The notes under the pieces: model-generated | Told to the model about the DNA's origin: nothing | What the model saw: the letters and a program-made list of their open reading frames with translations, nothing else | Databases searched by the model: none | Shown here: positions 41,659-52,808 of the stretch, in pieces | How the letters are laid out: each line of letters opens with the position of its first letter | How positions within the stretch are numbered: position 1 is the first letter of the stretch | Made by a program: the position numbers and the translations under genes | NCBI GenBank assembly: GCA_949317995.1 | Contig: OX439038.1 | Coordinates: 3,180,001-3,244,000, forward strand | Direction of reading: 5' to 3' | Length of the DNA stretch: 64,000 nt | Source of the DNA: Acholoe squamosa | Taxonomy: Eukaryota > Annelida > Polychaeta > Phyllodocida > Polynoidae

Positions 41659-42249
41659 TATGGTTTCCTTATATAGAGTGAACACGGTAGATGAATTTGG
41701 GGCAGCTACCCACAATCCTCTAGTAGTGCTAAAGTTTATAGGTAAATCCGAATGGCGTAGAATGTAGAATAATAGTCAGGATGTGTCAACTGTGTAGAAA
41801 ACGTAATCCTTTTTTAAGTTTAGTTGACATAAGTAGAAAATAGTCCAGTATAGGTTGATCCGGAAGTAATAGTAGTAGTTGGTATAAGTCCATTTGGGAG
41901 TATAGATGAGTTGTAGAGGTAAATCGTAAAGTCCATCCTAGTAAGTGGTTAGCACGGGTAACAGCAGGAGTCTGGAACTGGCATCCGGATACGTCTCACA
42001 GCAGCAAGTCTACTATCGGATTGTTCATGGATGAAGTTATAAATCCGAATAGACTATTCAGGGTGCAATAAGAGTTATACAGCCTGAATTATACAATAGA
42101 CTGGTCATAAGAGGAACCCGGAACACATACTATAGGTGTTCATACACTAGTGAAGAAAACATTCGCAGACCTACAGGGTTCCCCAAAGACTATATCTGGT
42201 TATTTGGTGATGGAGAAAAAAATTATGAGAGAAATAACCCGTAGCATGC
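41655..42249 (-). other. 3' UTR (proximal part) of element B
   Basis: Aligns with 30115-30700 of element A. No frame or regulatory motif beyond the general similarity. Separated from the rest of B's 3' UTR by element A. Confidence 0.85.
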
Positions 42250-45182
42250 TTAAGCGGATTTCTTAGCATGCTTCTTCTTAAGAAGAGCTAGAGCCGACTC
42301 GGGAGTGCCGTCCCACTCGTCCAAGTCTACTCCGAATACCCTCATGAACTTAGTGTTCAAGTTGGTATTCCGAGTAATCTCCTCTTTTACACGTTTCTCC
42401 AACATGTGTACATCCATAGCTGCCTTTTCTTGGGCAGCTGCGGCAGCCTCCTCCAGGGCCTTCACATCGTCCCGGATGAGGGTCTCGAGGCGCTGCTTTT
42501 CAGCATCCGCGACCTCCTTCATACACAACAGGGTGTCGTTTAGGAGACCCTGATGGAACTCGGTCGCTTTTTCGCGAACACACTTCTCCCAGTGGGTGTA
42601 GGTGGCCTTCTGGACATCTGCCTCCCCTTGGCGAGATTTCTCAAACCAAACTTCCGCATTACCGGTTTTAATGGTAATAGCGTCTTTTGGTTTCGCAGGT
42701 GCAGCGACAGCCTTGTGAGGAGTCGATGCGGCCTGTGGACCACTTCCGGGTTTAGGGCTTCCGGACACACCTGCCGTTGGTACACAGTAGGCAGGTAGTG
42801 CGTTCTGTTTCAATCCCATTTGCAGGTACATGTTCAACTGCTCCTGGGTGAAGGTAACTGGCGGGGCGGCTGGAGCGGATGCAGATCCGGCGGCAGCAGA
42901 TGCTGTGGTCTTCTTTGGCATAAGGCGACCATCCTTTCCTACCACCAAGGTCTGGCTCTCAGGTCCAGGTCCCTGGTTTAAGGACGGAAAGTTTCGAGAA
43001 CTAACTTTCCCAGGCTTAGATACGGCTCCAGCGTATCCGGCAGGTTCGGGCTTCTTGAACACCGGAGTGCCCTGAGCCTGCTCTGCGGGGTGCCTAGCCA
43101 GAGGGGACCTGGAACGGTCCTCTGCTCTGACTTTCGGTTTAGTGGTGCCCTGACCATTACCGTTGCCACCACGGTTCTGATCTCTCCTGCTCCTTTCACG
43201 AGCTCTCTTTGCATCCTTTCCGGATTCCTCGCATTTGAGAGACTCGTGCATGTCCAGTTTACCCTTTCCAGGAGTCAGGACTATCTTTGCTCGGAGTTTG
43301 GAATCCTTGGTCTTCGGAACTTCGCAGAGGACTTGGTCCCCTGGTCGGATCTTAGACCAAGCATCCTCGCTCAGACTATCAAACTCCTTCATGAGTTCCT
43401 GATGAAGCTCCATGATGCGCTTCCGTGCCCCGTCCAAACCTTCTGCGTGGCATTTCTTCTGGTGTCTAGCCAGATCACTACGTCGGTTCTATTGCACCTT
43501 CGTAGTACACTTCTTGCCCTTCTTACCATAACTCGGATCACAAATGTAAACCGGGTGATGGTGGAAGTGGGCCTCCACCAGATGCCGTTGAAACCGGGCT
43601 GGAGTACTCCAGGTCCGGATCGTGACATCACTCGCATCCTGGCAGATAGAGAAGGGACAGGACTTTTGGTCGTCACCGTATCACTTCTCTAAAGCCCAAC
43701 GCAGCTTCCTCCTCTGGGTATAAGTGTAATACCCTTCGGTGTGGTTTAGCATAAGCCACATCTTTCGATAGGCTTTGCTCGGATTGGGGTCCTCGTCCGA
43801 AAGACGCATCCAATCTTTATCGTCTGACTCATTATTTTTGTTGACTGAGTCCGGGCAGGCATAGAGGGTAGAGCCGTCCTTCTTTACTCCGAGGGCACAG
43901 TCGGAGAAGCACGTCGGAATCCGGGTTTTGAATCCGGACTTGGCGTTAGCCCAGTGTTCGGCCTCGGTTTGAGTTGATGGAGTGGCCTTCTCATCATACT
44001 CAACCGAGGACTCATGCACAGACTCCTCATCAGACGATTCAACCTCCATGGCAGTACTACCAGTGGCTGAAGTGCTGGGTTTCGGCTCGGCTCTAGCAGA
44101 ATCCGGGAGATCCGAGCAGCCGACCTTCGGTTCTTGCTGACCTTCCAGTCTTCCTCCGGTTCCTGGGTTCCGGATGCACTGGAGGTCGAGGCTTCTACCT
44201 GTGTGGTAGTACTGCCGGTGGCTGGTGTAGCACTGGCTGAACTCCTGGTGGCAAGTTTTAGGTCGGGGATAGGAGGTGCGGGTACTTCCGCGGCCCTCTT
44301 AGCCTCTTCCTGAGCCTCCCGTTCGGCAGTCATTCGGCGGACGAGAACCGTCCGAAGGGCTGCACCTCGGTCCATACCGATTAGTGAACTGTTCTGGACG
44401 TCCACTAATTCTTGCTCGGTTATAAAAATACCTTCATCCCACTGCTCGAAGTTAGCAGCGGCCTCCCGATACTCCTTTGTGGTCCGGTACTGGGGCCGGG
44501 TAGCACAAGGGCGTGGGTAAGTCTGCCCCTCGGAATCCGAGACGCAGCCTAACCAATTAATGTTCGTAGCCTTGACGTTCCACAGGGACTTGTCAGGCTT
44601 CGGGTACGCTCCGAGCTCGAAGGCTCAGTTGGCTTCGTACACTGTCTCGCGGAAGTCAGCGTCTACCATAAGTCCCCGTTGGAACCACGGCCAGTCTCGA
44701 AGCCACTCGGAAGGCGTCCTGGTCAGCTGATCGGGAACCATAACGCCCTCGACAGCTATCCTAACTTTCGGGTCCAACCTGACTGGTGTCCCGTCTGCGT
44801 AGGTCACTTGCGCCTGCAGTTCCGGGTGGACATACAGGTAGCGACCATCGTACTCTACTGGGAACGGGTTAGCCTCTGCTGGCTTCCACTGATCCTTCGA
44901 GCCGTCGACTTGTGTGGTCTCGGACTCTGTCGCTGCGGGTTCAGCACTCGCAGCCGCTCCGGATCCCTCGGGTGGGAGTGGAGATAACATCTTCTCTGGC
45001 TCATTTAGTGAAAATGAAGCCAGTTTCTCCTCGAACGAGCGATCCGTGGATTCCTCCAAGTCCATCATCTCGCTCTCTTCCTGTGTAACAGGCGACAAAG
45101 CTTCCGGAAAAGCTTCTGCGGACGGAGTCAGCTTATCCGGGTCACCGGATAGATTGGCTGCAGCTACGGATTCCTCAGCCAT
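42250..45182 (-). pseudogene. ORF3 of element B, broken by several mutations
   Basis: Homologous to 30764-33649 from the ATG at 45182 to TAA at 42250. Disruptions seen against copy A: CGA to TGA at about 44622-44624; a 10-nt deletion near 44110 that shifts frame; TGG to TGA at about 43680-43682; TAC to TAG at about 43489-43491. A 6-nt in-frame deletion near 43236 removes two codons. The C-terminal about 395 codons (42250-43437) remain open and show that the full protein ended in a lysine-rich tail that copy A has lost. The residual conserved frames show a protein-coding origin in both copies. Confidence 0.9.
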
Positions 45183-45690
45183 GACTGGGGAATCGCCCAC
45201 GGGAGTAAACTACTCCTTTTTCTGGCTTTTACGGCGCCGGGGCCGACACAAGCGGAGTCTGTCTACCAGGAGACAGACTCTGGAGGAGCAGCGAGGAGTT
45301 TGCTAGCCGGTAAAATCCAAGAAGGGAGCGAGCTCGACCGTCTTGGACGTTACCGAAAAACAATATGGCGACAGGCCAGCATTCGTGACGTCATTTCCCC
45401 GTTGCGCGCGGGGTCATGAGAGGTCAGCCGAGACTGGACACTGTGACGTCATGCGGAAACACACGTGCTACAAGCGGTACATCAACAAACTGATTGTTTT
45501 TAGGTAATTATCGCTCACACCGATGACTCGTCTGGGGATTTGAGTGGAGATTATGGAAAGCTTAAGCAAATCCACCGGATTATCCGTCCACTACCCATTG
45601 GTACATCATGCGGCGGCGACAAATAAGCCTTTCGGGTCAGTTGTCATCCGTTCCTCTAAATGTAAACATTACACTCGTTGTGTATACAGG
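45183..45690 (-). promoter_or_regulatory. pol-ORF3 spacer of element B, candidate internal promoter and leader
   Basis: Same features as in element A: TGACGTCA at 45386-45393 and 45444-45451, GGGTCA-N4-AGGTCA at 45411-45426, CACGTG at 45462-45467, and the 10-bp hairpin at 45255-45280. Surrounding bases differ from A at several positions while the palindromes are unchanged; only one half of the DR4 has drifted (AGGTCA to GGGTCA). Confidence 0.5.
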
Positions 45691-48600
45691 TTAGGTCACT
45701 GCAGTCCTCTGGGCAATTCGGGGGCTGCGGCGAACGTATCTCCCCTTCTCGGATAGTTCTTTATCGGACCTGACCGTCTGAAGAGCTTTCTCTAGGTGCT
45801 TCTTAGCCTTAGAAACACCTTTCCTCTTCTTTTTGTCTTCACCTGCCAAGACTTTTTTAACTCCCCCACGCTTAATCGGTGTTGGCGTGGGTGTCACTGA
45901 TTCGGAACACTTTTTAGGCCTTCCACGACCACGCTTCACTGTAGTGTTCTTTACCTGGTCTTTTATGCGATTCTGGTTCAGGATCTTTCCGGAACCTTCA
46001 CCATACATTTCTGTGGAGGTCTCCCTCCCAGACCATTTCCTTAATCTAGCCACATTTGACTTATAAAGGCGACCAAGGTCATATTTGATAATTACGGTAC
46101 AATCACTGATAACTTGTGTTATAGTAAAGGGACCATCCCAATTAGACGCTAATTTTATGTGTCTAAGTGGTTCATGTAATCTGAGGACTCTGTCTCCGGA
46201 TTGGAATTTCCGATGTTTTAGATCGGTATCGTATCCTACTTTCTGCCATTTGGCACTTTTCTCCACATCAATTCGGACAGACTCATATGCTTTTTTAAAT
46301 CTGTCTCTTAAACATTCCACAAAAACTACATGGCAGGGTAGTTCAGGGTCCATCCCTACGACTCCAAAAACTAGGTCAGCAGGCATTATCAAATCCTCTC
46401 CGAATACTAAAAGGTTCGGAGTACAATTTGTACTTGAATGTACCGTACTGTTATAAGCATGTGTCACAAAATGACATTGCTCATCCCAGTCTTCCATATG
46501 TTCATTAACGAGTGACTTTAGAACTTGGATGAGGGTTCTATTGAACCTTTCTACCAATCCGTCGCTTTGTGGCCTATACGGGTTGGTTCTAGTCTTGCAA
46601 ATAGCTAAGTATTCGCACATACCCTGCCAGAGATTTGATTCGAATTCTCTGCCTTGGTCACTGTGTAACATAAATGGTACACCGAAACTTAGTACCCAAC
46701 CTTTTACAAAGGCTTCGGCACAAGTAATTGCTTTGTGGTCCGGTAGTGGAAATACTTTAGTGTATTTCGTATAATAATCACACACTACCATCATACAGGT
46801 ATTATCATTAGCGGTTGTATTAAATCCACTAATAATATCTACCCCGATTCTTGTGAATCTAACTCCGAAAAGTTCTTGGGATAGGGGAAGTTTGCCCATC
46901 CCGGGTCCGGGTTTGTTTTTACAACAATCCGGACAGGTGATTACCCATCTTTGCAAGTCCTGTGTCATGCCAGGCCAATAGTATTTCTTGGAAAGTCTTG
47001 CTAACGAGCGTTTCCTTCCGAAATGACCACTGGTCCGATGCCCATGACAGAAGTACATAATGTCATGTCTCATAGCATGTGGTATCACCACTTGCATGAT
47101 TCTCTCACCATTATTACATGGCTTCCAACGGTATAACACGCCTTTCCGGACTTCAAGCTTGGTCCATTGAGCAAGAAACCTTCTCATTTCTCGATTTTCC
47201 AGAGAGACCTCCGGTCTAACTGGACGTATACCCTTTGGTACCAATTGCAGTAGCTGCGCAGTTATCGAGTCAGCTTCCTGGAAATGTTGTATGTGATCCA
47301 TAGACCAATCCAGTATACTGGCAACTAGGGGTACGAATGGTCTTCGAATCCCTGCTAACACTGCCCTATGAGCTCCACAATCAGTACAATCCGGATTATC
47401 ACATTTCCGAATTGGTATTCGAGACAAAGCATCAGCATTTAAATGCTCAACTCCAGGTCTATGCTGAATCTGTTGATGTTCAAGCCCATATTCGGATAAA
47501 TGGGCTAGCCATCGGCCTAACATTCCTTCAGCATCTCGGAAGTTCAGTAGCCACCTTAAAGAGGAGTGATCCGTACGCAAAGTAAGGTTCGTTCCCCATA
47601 GAAAATGTTTGAACTTCTTGGTATATACGACTACTGCTAACAACTCTCTTTTGGTTGTGCAGTAATTGCACTGAGTCTTGCTCAGTGTATTGCTGGCAAA
47701 GGCAATCGGTACTTCTCTCCCATTTTGGACTTGCGAGAGAGCTGCACCAATGCTATCATTACTAGCATCAGTATCCAGTATGAAATGATCCGTTTCATTT
47801 GGATATTGCAATACAGGAGTACTCGTGAACAGGTCTTTTAGCTTTTGAAAAGCGGTTTCCTGTTCATGCGTCCAAGGAAATTTTTCCTTGGTACTTCCTG
47901 GAGTCCAGTTAGCTATTGCTTGTAATGGATAACTGACTCTAGAATAATTCGGAATAAATTCCCTGTAATAGGAACAGAATCCTAAAAAGGACCTCACTTC
48001 TTTGGGTGTTTTAGGTCTATTCCAATTCGTAACTGATTCGATTTTTTCCGGATCAGCCTTTATTCCTTCATCACTAATGATGCGGCCCAAATAATTTATG
48101 GACTTTCTAAACATGTGGCATTTTTTAGGTTTCAATTTGAGACCGTTAGAAATAATACGTTCTAGTACCATTTTTAGGTTATTAGAACACTCTTCGAATG
48201 TTTTTCCGAAGACTATGACATCATCAAGATATACAAGACATCTTTTCCACAATAAATCACTTAGAATTGTTTCCATCATTGCTTCAAATGTTGCAGGTGC
48301 ATTGCACAATCCAAACGGCATTACGTTATATTGGAATAGTCCAATATGACTCGAAAATGCAGTTTTCTCCATATCTGAAGGGTTCATTCCCACTTGCCAA
48401 TAACCTGATTGCAAGTCTAGGGTACAAAACCAACTGTTCCCTCCTAAGGAGTCAATGGTTTCGTCTATTCTCGGTAATGGATACGAATTCTTTTTCGTTA
48501 TTCCATTCAACTTCCTGTAGTCTATGCAAAAGCGGATAGTACCGTCTTTCTTTGTTACCATACACACAGGACTACTCCATGGACTATTGGAAGGGACTAT

Positions 48601-49776
48601 TACATCCTGTTCCAACATCTTGTTTATCTCATCTTCAGCTACTCTCTTTTTCGCTAAAGGTAACCGTCTATACGGTATCTTAAAGGGTGCAGCATCTCCA
48701 GTATCTATTTTATGTAATACCTTATTTGTCGTACCTAGTTTTTCACCAGGTTTGGCAAAGGCATTATTATACTGACAGAGCATATCATAGAACTCTTTCT
48801 GGTGTTCCGGATCTTCTAATGAAGTTTCTTCATACAACTTAAGTAAGTCTTCCGAAATTTCATCATCTCCTGTTACCTTTTGTAAGCTTAGCTTACTATC
48901 CGTTACAGTTTCCGAAAGGGTCACGTTTCCAAAAACTTGTCCCTTTTTCAAGTAGATAGTAGTGTTTCCAGTATTGGAGACAGGTACTACCGACCAGGAT
49001 GCATTCGCTACTATCGTGTCTACAGAATTTAATCCGATACTTGACAAAGTAACTACATCCGGTTCTATCACTGCAGGTTTATTACGCATTGCAGGATCAC
49101 TTCTTACAAGCACATCACAGGCTACTCCCGGAGGGATTCGCACTGTGTGTGCTACACTAGCCATACTGCTCACTTGTCTCAGCACACATCTAACCTTTAC
49201 GGGATACGGGTATCTCACACTCAACACTCCTGTTTGAGGTTCCAACACAGCACCATACAGGGATGCGAAATCCAACCCAAGTATCCCCTCATCTGCTATA
49301 TCCGCAACGGTGGCGCTCATGACATAGTCATGTATGCCATCCAACTGTAGTTTCACACAAGTTCTACCATACGTTTGCAAGGTACTGCCATCGGCCGTCT
49401 GAGCACTTCCTCCCGATTTGAGAGTATCATGTTCATCCGGTATAAGATCGTAGAAACCCCTGAAGATACAAGAGTAGCTAGCTCCCGTATCCACAAGGAA
49501 TTCGGCAGATCTTCCGTTAACAGTGAGGCAAACATACCACCGCCTTCCGTTTAGAACAGAGGGCATGTCCGTGAGGATCGGAACGTCATTTTTCACACCA
49601 GAAGTCGATCCACATCCTTTCAGGAATTCCAGACAAGGATGACCCGGGGGCAGGTGGGCACCACAGACCTTGGCTAATTCATAGCCGCCTGCCTCGTTAC
49701 TGATATTGGGTTTCCCCTGTGCTCCCGTGGCACCTGTTATATCAGCTTCCCTAACCTTCCGGGTGTCTACAACCAC
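45691..49776 (-). CDS. pol: pol polyprotein of element B (protease, RT, RNase H, integrase)
   Basis: 1361 residues from a GTG; the frame is open further up to 49902 and would be entered by frameshifting from gag, so no ATG is expected. Protease DTGA at 96-99. RT from about 360 with LDLQSGYWQ near 454 and YLDD at 516-519. RNase H with ILDTDAS near 666 and RTDHSSLRW near 734. Integrase zinc finger with a histidine cluster at 904-918 and C948, C951; catalytic D980, D1040, E1076 (D,D-35-E). GPF module near 1215. A basic tail carries the AT-hook KRGRGRPKK at 1281-1289 and a Lys-rich stretch. No chromodomain. The domain order PR-RT-RH-IN is that of Ty3/gypsy (Metaviridae). All catalytic residues inspected are present, so it may encode active enzymes. 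Confidence 0.96.
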   Translation of the reverse strand: MVVDTRKVREADITGATGAQGKPNISNEAGGYELAKVCGAHLPPGHPCLEFLKGCGSTSGVKNDVPILTDMPSVLNGRRWYVCLTVNGRSAEFLVDTGASYSCIFRGFYDLIPDEHDTLKSGGSAQTADGSTLQTYGRTCVKLQLDGIHDYVMSATVADIADEGILGLDFASLYGAVLEPQTGVLSVRYPYPVKVRCVLRQVSSMASVAHTVRIPPGVACDVLVRSDPAMRNKPAVIEPDVVTLSSIGLNSVDTIVANASWSVVPVSNTGNTTIYLKKGQVFGNVTLSETVTDSKLSLQKVTGDDEISEDLLKLYEETSLEDPEHQKEFYDMLCQYNNAFAKPGEKLGTTNKVLHKIDTGDAAPFKIPYRRLPLAKKRVAEDEINKMLEQDVIVPSNSPWSSPVCMVTKKDGTIRFCIDYRKLNGITKKNSYPLPRIDETIDSLGGNSWFCTLDLQSGYWQVGMNPSDMEKTAFSSHIGLFQYNVMPFGLCNAPATFEAMMETILSDLLWKRCLVYLDDVIVFGKTFEECSNNLKMVLERIISNGLKLKPKKCHMFRKSINYLGRIISDEGIKADPEKIESVTNWNRPKTPKEVRSFLGFCSYYREFIPNYSRVSYPLQAIANWTPGSTKEKFPWTHEQETAFQKLKDLFTSTPVLQYPNETDHFILDTDASNDSIGAALSQVQNGREVPIAFASNTLSKTQCNYCTTKRELLAVVVYTKKFKHFLWGTNLTLRTDHSSLRWLLNFRDAEGMLGRWLAHLSEYGLEHQQIQHRPGVEHLNADALSRIPIRKCDNPDCTDCGAHRAVLAGIRRPFVPLVASILDWSMDHIQHFQEADSITAQLLQLVPKGIRPVRPEVSLENREMRRFLAQWTKLEVRKGVLYRWKPCNNGERIMQVVIPHAMRHDIMYFCHGHRTSGHFGRKRSLARLSKKYYWPGMTQDLQRWVITCPDCCKNKPGPGMGKLPLSQELFGVRFTRIGVDIISGFNTTANDNTCMMVVCDYYTKYTKVFPLPDHKAITCAEAFVKGWVLSFGVPFMLHSDQGREFESNLWQGMCEYLAICKTRTNPYRPQSDGLVERFNRTLIQVLKSLVNEHMEDWDEQCHFVTHAYNSTVHSSTNCTPNLLVFGEDLIMPADLVFGVVGMDPELPCHVVFVECLRDRFKKAYESVRIDVEKSAKWQKVGYDTDLKHRKFQSGDRVLRLHEPLRHIKLASNWDGPFTITQVISDCTVIIKYDLGRLYKSNVARLRKWSGRETSTEMYGEGSGKILNQNRIKDQVKNTTVKRGRGRPKKCSESVTPTPTPIKRGGVKKVLAGEDKKKRKGVSKAKKHLEKALQTVRSDKELSEKGRYVRRSPRIAQRTAVT

Positions 49777-49885
49777 CTCGGTGTTAGGCGATCTTGTTAC
49801 TACATGCGAACTATCATCACGGATGGTGATATCATGGCAAGATTTGTCACTGGGATCCCCTTCTTTGCCCCTCGGAGATCCCTTC

Positions 49886-52669
49886 CTAGTTTTCCTCTGT
49901 ACTTATCCCAGAGACACCCTCCTGTTTACGCGGGACAGGCTTCTCAGCCATACATTCGGGAGCAAAATGCCCCAGTTTCTGGCATCTAAAACATCTCCTT
50001 TGAGATTTGTCAACTCTTGGTCTCTTTAGAGCTTCTGTTAATCCGGCTATTAACGTTTCCATCATATTAGTCGGAGCAACAGTGGCTGCTACGGTTGGCT
50101 TGGCCGTAGAGGCTACACTGCCAGGTTGAGTTGATCCGGAAGCTGTTTTACCAGCAACAGATCCTCCTCTCCCTCTCGAATGAACCTTCCTATACCGCTT
50201 TTGTCGGTAATACTTTCCAGCAATCTGGACCGAACCAATATATTCTCCGTTTTCATCGGAGATATAGTCATACTCCTCATCAGCTTCATTCGATTCAACC
50301 GGAGCTAACTGGGAAGTATCATATACCGGAGCAGGTGTACCTCCGTATTGGAATGGAGCTGCTCTTACTGGACTAGGTCCAAGACCTACCAATCGTTTCT
50401 TCATGTCATGTCCATCGATTGCTATGAACAGGTCACTGAAGGAAGTGTCATCTTTCCAAGAATCCCAGACCACTTGCTTGTGATCCGGATCCCGCAATCC
50501 ACTGTAGAAGTGTATAAACAATTCTTGTAGATAGCAATCATCGTCATGAGCCCAATTTGGACGTGCTTTTGAAAGCAAATCCTGCAGCTCCAAACCAAAG
50601 ACTTTGTGTGATTCCTTAGGTTTTTGTGTTCTCTTCTTGAAACTTACCCACGGATCTTCTCTAACGATTGATCCAAATAGGTATGCGGCACATTCTACCA
50701 ATTGATCATAGGTACCGTATAATCCGTAAGCTGCTCTCCATTGGTTGAGAGCTACTTTTCTGCCTTTATTTAACCAACAGATCAAATATGGCAGAGCTTC
50801 TTCTTTTGTCCAGCCACTACAATTGACTTCGTCGACAAAAGCTTGATACCTGTCCTTCCATGGATCATTAGAATCATATGGAGGGGGTATCCGTGCCTGC
50901 CTACGTGCCGGATTATTACATCCGCGTAGTCTATCTGCTTCTCGCATGCTCCAGTTCATGACTTCCATGCCGTCTGCTCCCTTTCGGTAGCAGTCAATGC
51001 CAAGGTTTTGGATACATTGGCTCCTATCAAAGATGGTTTGCATCCCTGCAGGCATAGAAGTTCTCCTATTTGGCTTCCTGCCATCTCCTCCTGATCCTGA
51101 TCCTCCGGATCCGGATCCTCCTGGGCCGCCTGGAGGGTTTCCTCCTGGTGGGCCATTATTATTATAGCTTCCGGATGAACCGCCAGGGCATCCACCATTG
51201 TAACCGGCGTTTCCAGAAGACGCATATCTAGGGTAAGAATTATTTTGATTCCATCCCTGGTTATAGCTATTACCATTTTGATAATTACCACTTCCTGATG
51301 GATTATAATTATTTCTATATCCATAGGAAGATGTTCTTGGTTGATACGTACCGCCATTAGCATTGTTTTGTGGCGGGTTTGGTCTTGGAAAACGTCCATC
51401 AGTAGGACCATTACCAGAACCCGATGGTGGATTCGGTAATCTTGGCCCTGCTGGTGTACTGTGGCCGGGTTGGGGGAAATATGAAGGTGGTGTCAACATA
51501 TGCCTCATTGGTCCGGGTGCTCTTGGTTGTGCCACGGGTGTATTGTTATTAGTCCCAGTAGCACCATTGTGAGTCGCTTTAATTTTGTGACTCAAATCTG
51601 GTATGGGTGGTGCCGGACCTATCGTATCCAGCATCGGAGTTGCTGGTTTAGGTGCGGTTCCATTTACTGCGGTATTATCCGGTTTCTTGTAGATTCCGGA
51701 TACTACATTCTTGTCAGCCCCATCATCAACGAATGGGCTGTATCTAATTGGGGTTGCATCTTTGGATGTCTTTCCCAACATTGTAGATACCACAGCTGGA
51801 TCTATATTACCTATAGTTAACTGGGCGGCTTCTACATATTTATCTAGAGTTATTGCAGTAGTCTGCAATTCCTGAAGCTCATTTGTGAGTTTTTGTCTAT
51901 CCTCCTCCAGTTGTTTGTTGTAAGCTATAATGCCTACCCGGATGGTTTCATTGTCTTCAGCTTGTTTACTACACTGAAGTTTCAATTTATCCAACTCGTT
52001 CTGATAATGGCGAATTTCGGATTCGAATTTTGCCTTATCAAGGTTTAATTGGTCGTTCGTATCTATATATGTTTGGATACGAATGTGCCTATTATCATAT
52101 TCCTTGTTGAATGATTCTCTCATTGAATGAAGTTTTAATTCTTCATTCTCGAGTTCCTTCATGTACTCACTCCTTCTGGCTTCGAATTCCTTTCGCATGC
52201 CAGTTAGGTCTTCTTCCAACTGAAGTTTTTCATGGAATACTTCATCTTTAGCTTTGACCAAGGTATTTAAGTTCTCGTTCAAAGTTACATAAGTTTCATT
52301 CAACAACAGGACATCCGGTCGTTTGAATTCCTCACCTTCTGGTACCGCATAGGTTAAGTCGCCATCTATAGCGCTGTAATCTAATATTGGTAATTCGGGC
52401 CTGGGTAATCTATAAGGTAGTTCTCCGAATGTTACCCTTTTTGACATTGGTGCCGGATGTTCTGGGTTAGTACTACCACCAACTTCGAACATCGAATTAC
52501 TTAACTCGTCAACAAGTGATTGTTGGCCTATTAAGTTACTGTGTCTCTGTATAGACTGTTCGCGTCGTACAGAGTCTGGCAGATTCTCCTCACTATCATT
52601 ATAGTGGTTTCCGGGATCTCTCCAAGATGCAGATTCCGCATCTTGCGAGTTCGAATGGGTTTGGAGCAT
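49886..52669 (-). CDS. gag: gag of element B, coiled-coil Gag with CCHC zinc knuckle
   Basis: The first ATG is at 52669; the frame is open upstream to a GTG at 52783 and beyond through the PBS, so the true start is uncertain. Numbered from the GTG (965 residues): about 150-330 is a long heptad-rich coiled coil; about 390-590 is Pro/Gly/Asn/Ser-rich low complexity; about 640-800 is helix-rich and capsid-like (WKDRYQAFVDEV, YLQELFIHFYSGL); 931-944 is a single CX2CX4HX4C knuckle. It is much longer than the usual 300-500 residue Ty3/gypsy Gag because of the N-terminal coiled coil and linker. It should assemble particles and bind the genomic RNA. The frame is intact. Confidence 0.93.
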   Translation of the reverse strand: MLQTHSNSQDAESASWRDPGNHYNDSEENLPDSVRREQSIQRHSNLIGQQSLVDELSNSMFEVGGSTNPEHPAPMSKRVTFGELPYRLPRPELPILDYSAIDGDLTYAVPEGEEFKRPDVLLLNETYVTLNENLNTLVKAKDEVFHEKLQLEEDLTGMRKEFEARRSEYMKELENEELKLHSMRESFNKEYDNRHIRIQTYIDTNDQLNLDKAKFESEIRHYQNELDKLKLQCSKQAEDNETIRVGIIAYNKQLEEDRQKLTNELQELQTTAITLDKYVEAAQLTIGNIDPAVVSTMLGKTSKDATPIRYSPFVDDGADKNVVSGIYKKPDNTAVNGTAPKPATPMLDTIGPAPPIPDLSHKIKATHNGATGTNNNTPVAQPRAPGPMRHMLTPPSYFPQPGHSTPAGPRLPNPPSGSGNGPTDGRFPRPNPPQNNANGGTYQPRTSSYGYRNNYNPSGSGNYQNGNSYNQGWNQNNSYPRYASSGNAGYNGGCPGGSSGSYNNNGPPGGNPPGGPGGSGSGGSGSGGDGRKPNRRTSMPAGMQTIFDRSQCIQNLGIDCYRKGADGMEVMNWSMREADRLRGCNNPARRQARIPPPYDSNDPWKDRYQAFVDEVNCSGWTKEEALPYLICWLNKGRKVALNQWRAAYGLYGTYDQLVECAAYLFGSIVREDPWVSFKKRTQKPKESHKVFGLELQDLLSKARPNWAHDDDCYLQELFIHFYSGLRDPDHKQVVWDSWKDDTSFSDLFIAIDGHDMKKRLVGLGPSPVRAAPFQYGGTPAPVYDTSQLAPVESNEADEEYDYISDENGEYIGSVQIAGKYYRQKRYRKVHSRGRGGSVAGKTASGSTQPGSVASTAKPTVAATVAPTNMMETLIAGLTEALKRPRVDKSQRRCFRCQKLGHFAPECMAEKPVPRKQEGVSGISTEEN
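49889..49895 (-). other. Gag-pol overlap in element B (pol now +1 relative to gag)
   Basis: Same GGAAAAC as in A, but a one-base difference just downstream (two G at 49874-49875 against three in A) puts pol in the +1 frame, which opens after a TAA at 49903-49905. The overlap window is only about 15 nt. Either B has lost a base that the -1 shift needs, or A has gained one. Confidence 0.5.
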
Positions 52670-52795
52670 TAATGATCCATTTCCATTCTCTTGGGCAATT
52701 GATTGCCCTGCTGGGTTAGCTTCCCTGAGGGTGTCTAACCCATGTACCAGCCGTTCGGACGTTATAACGTCCGGGCTATACACCAGAATTAACTG

Positions 52796-52807
52796 GTCAC
52801 GGCACCA
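52796..52807 (-). other. Primer binding site of element B (tRNA-His type)
   Basis: GTCACGGCACCA on the plus strand, one base inside the 5' LTR, identical to that of element A. Confidence 0.8.
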
Positions 52808-52808
52808 G

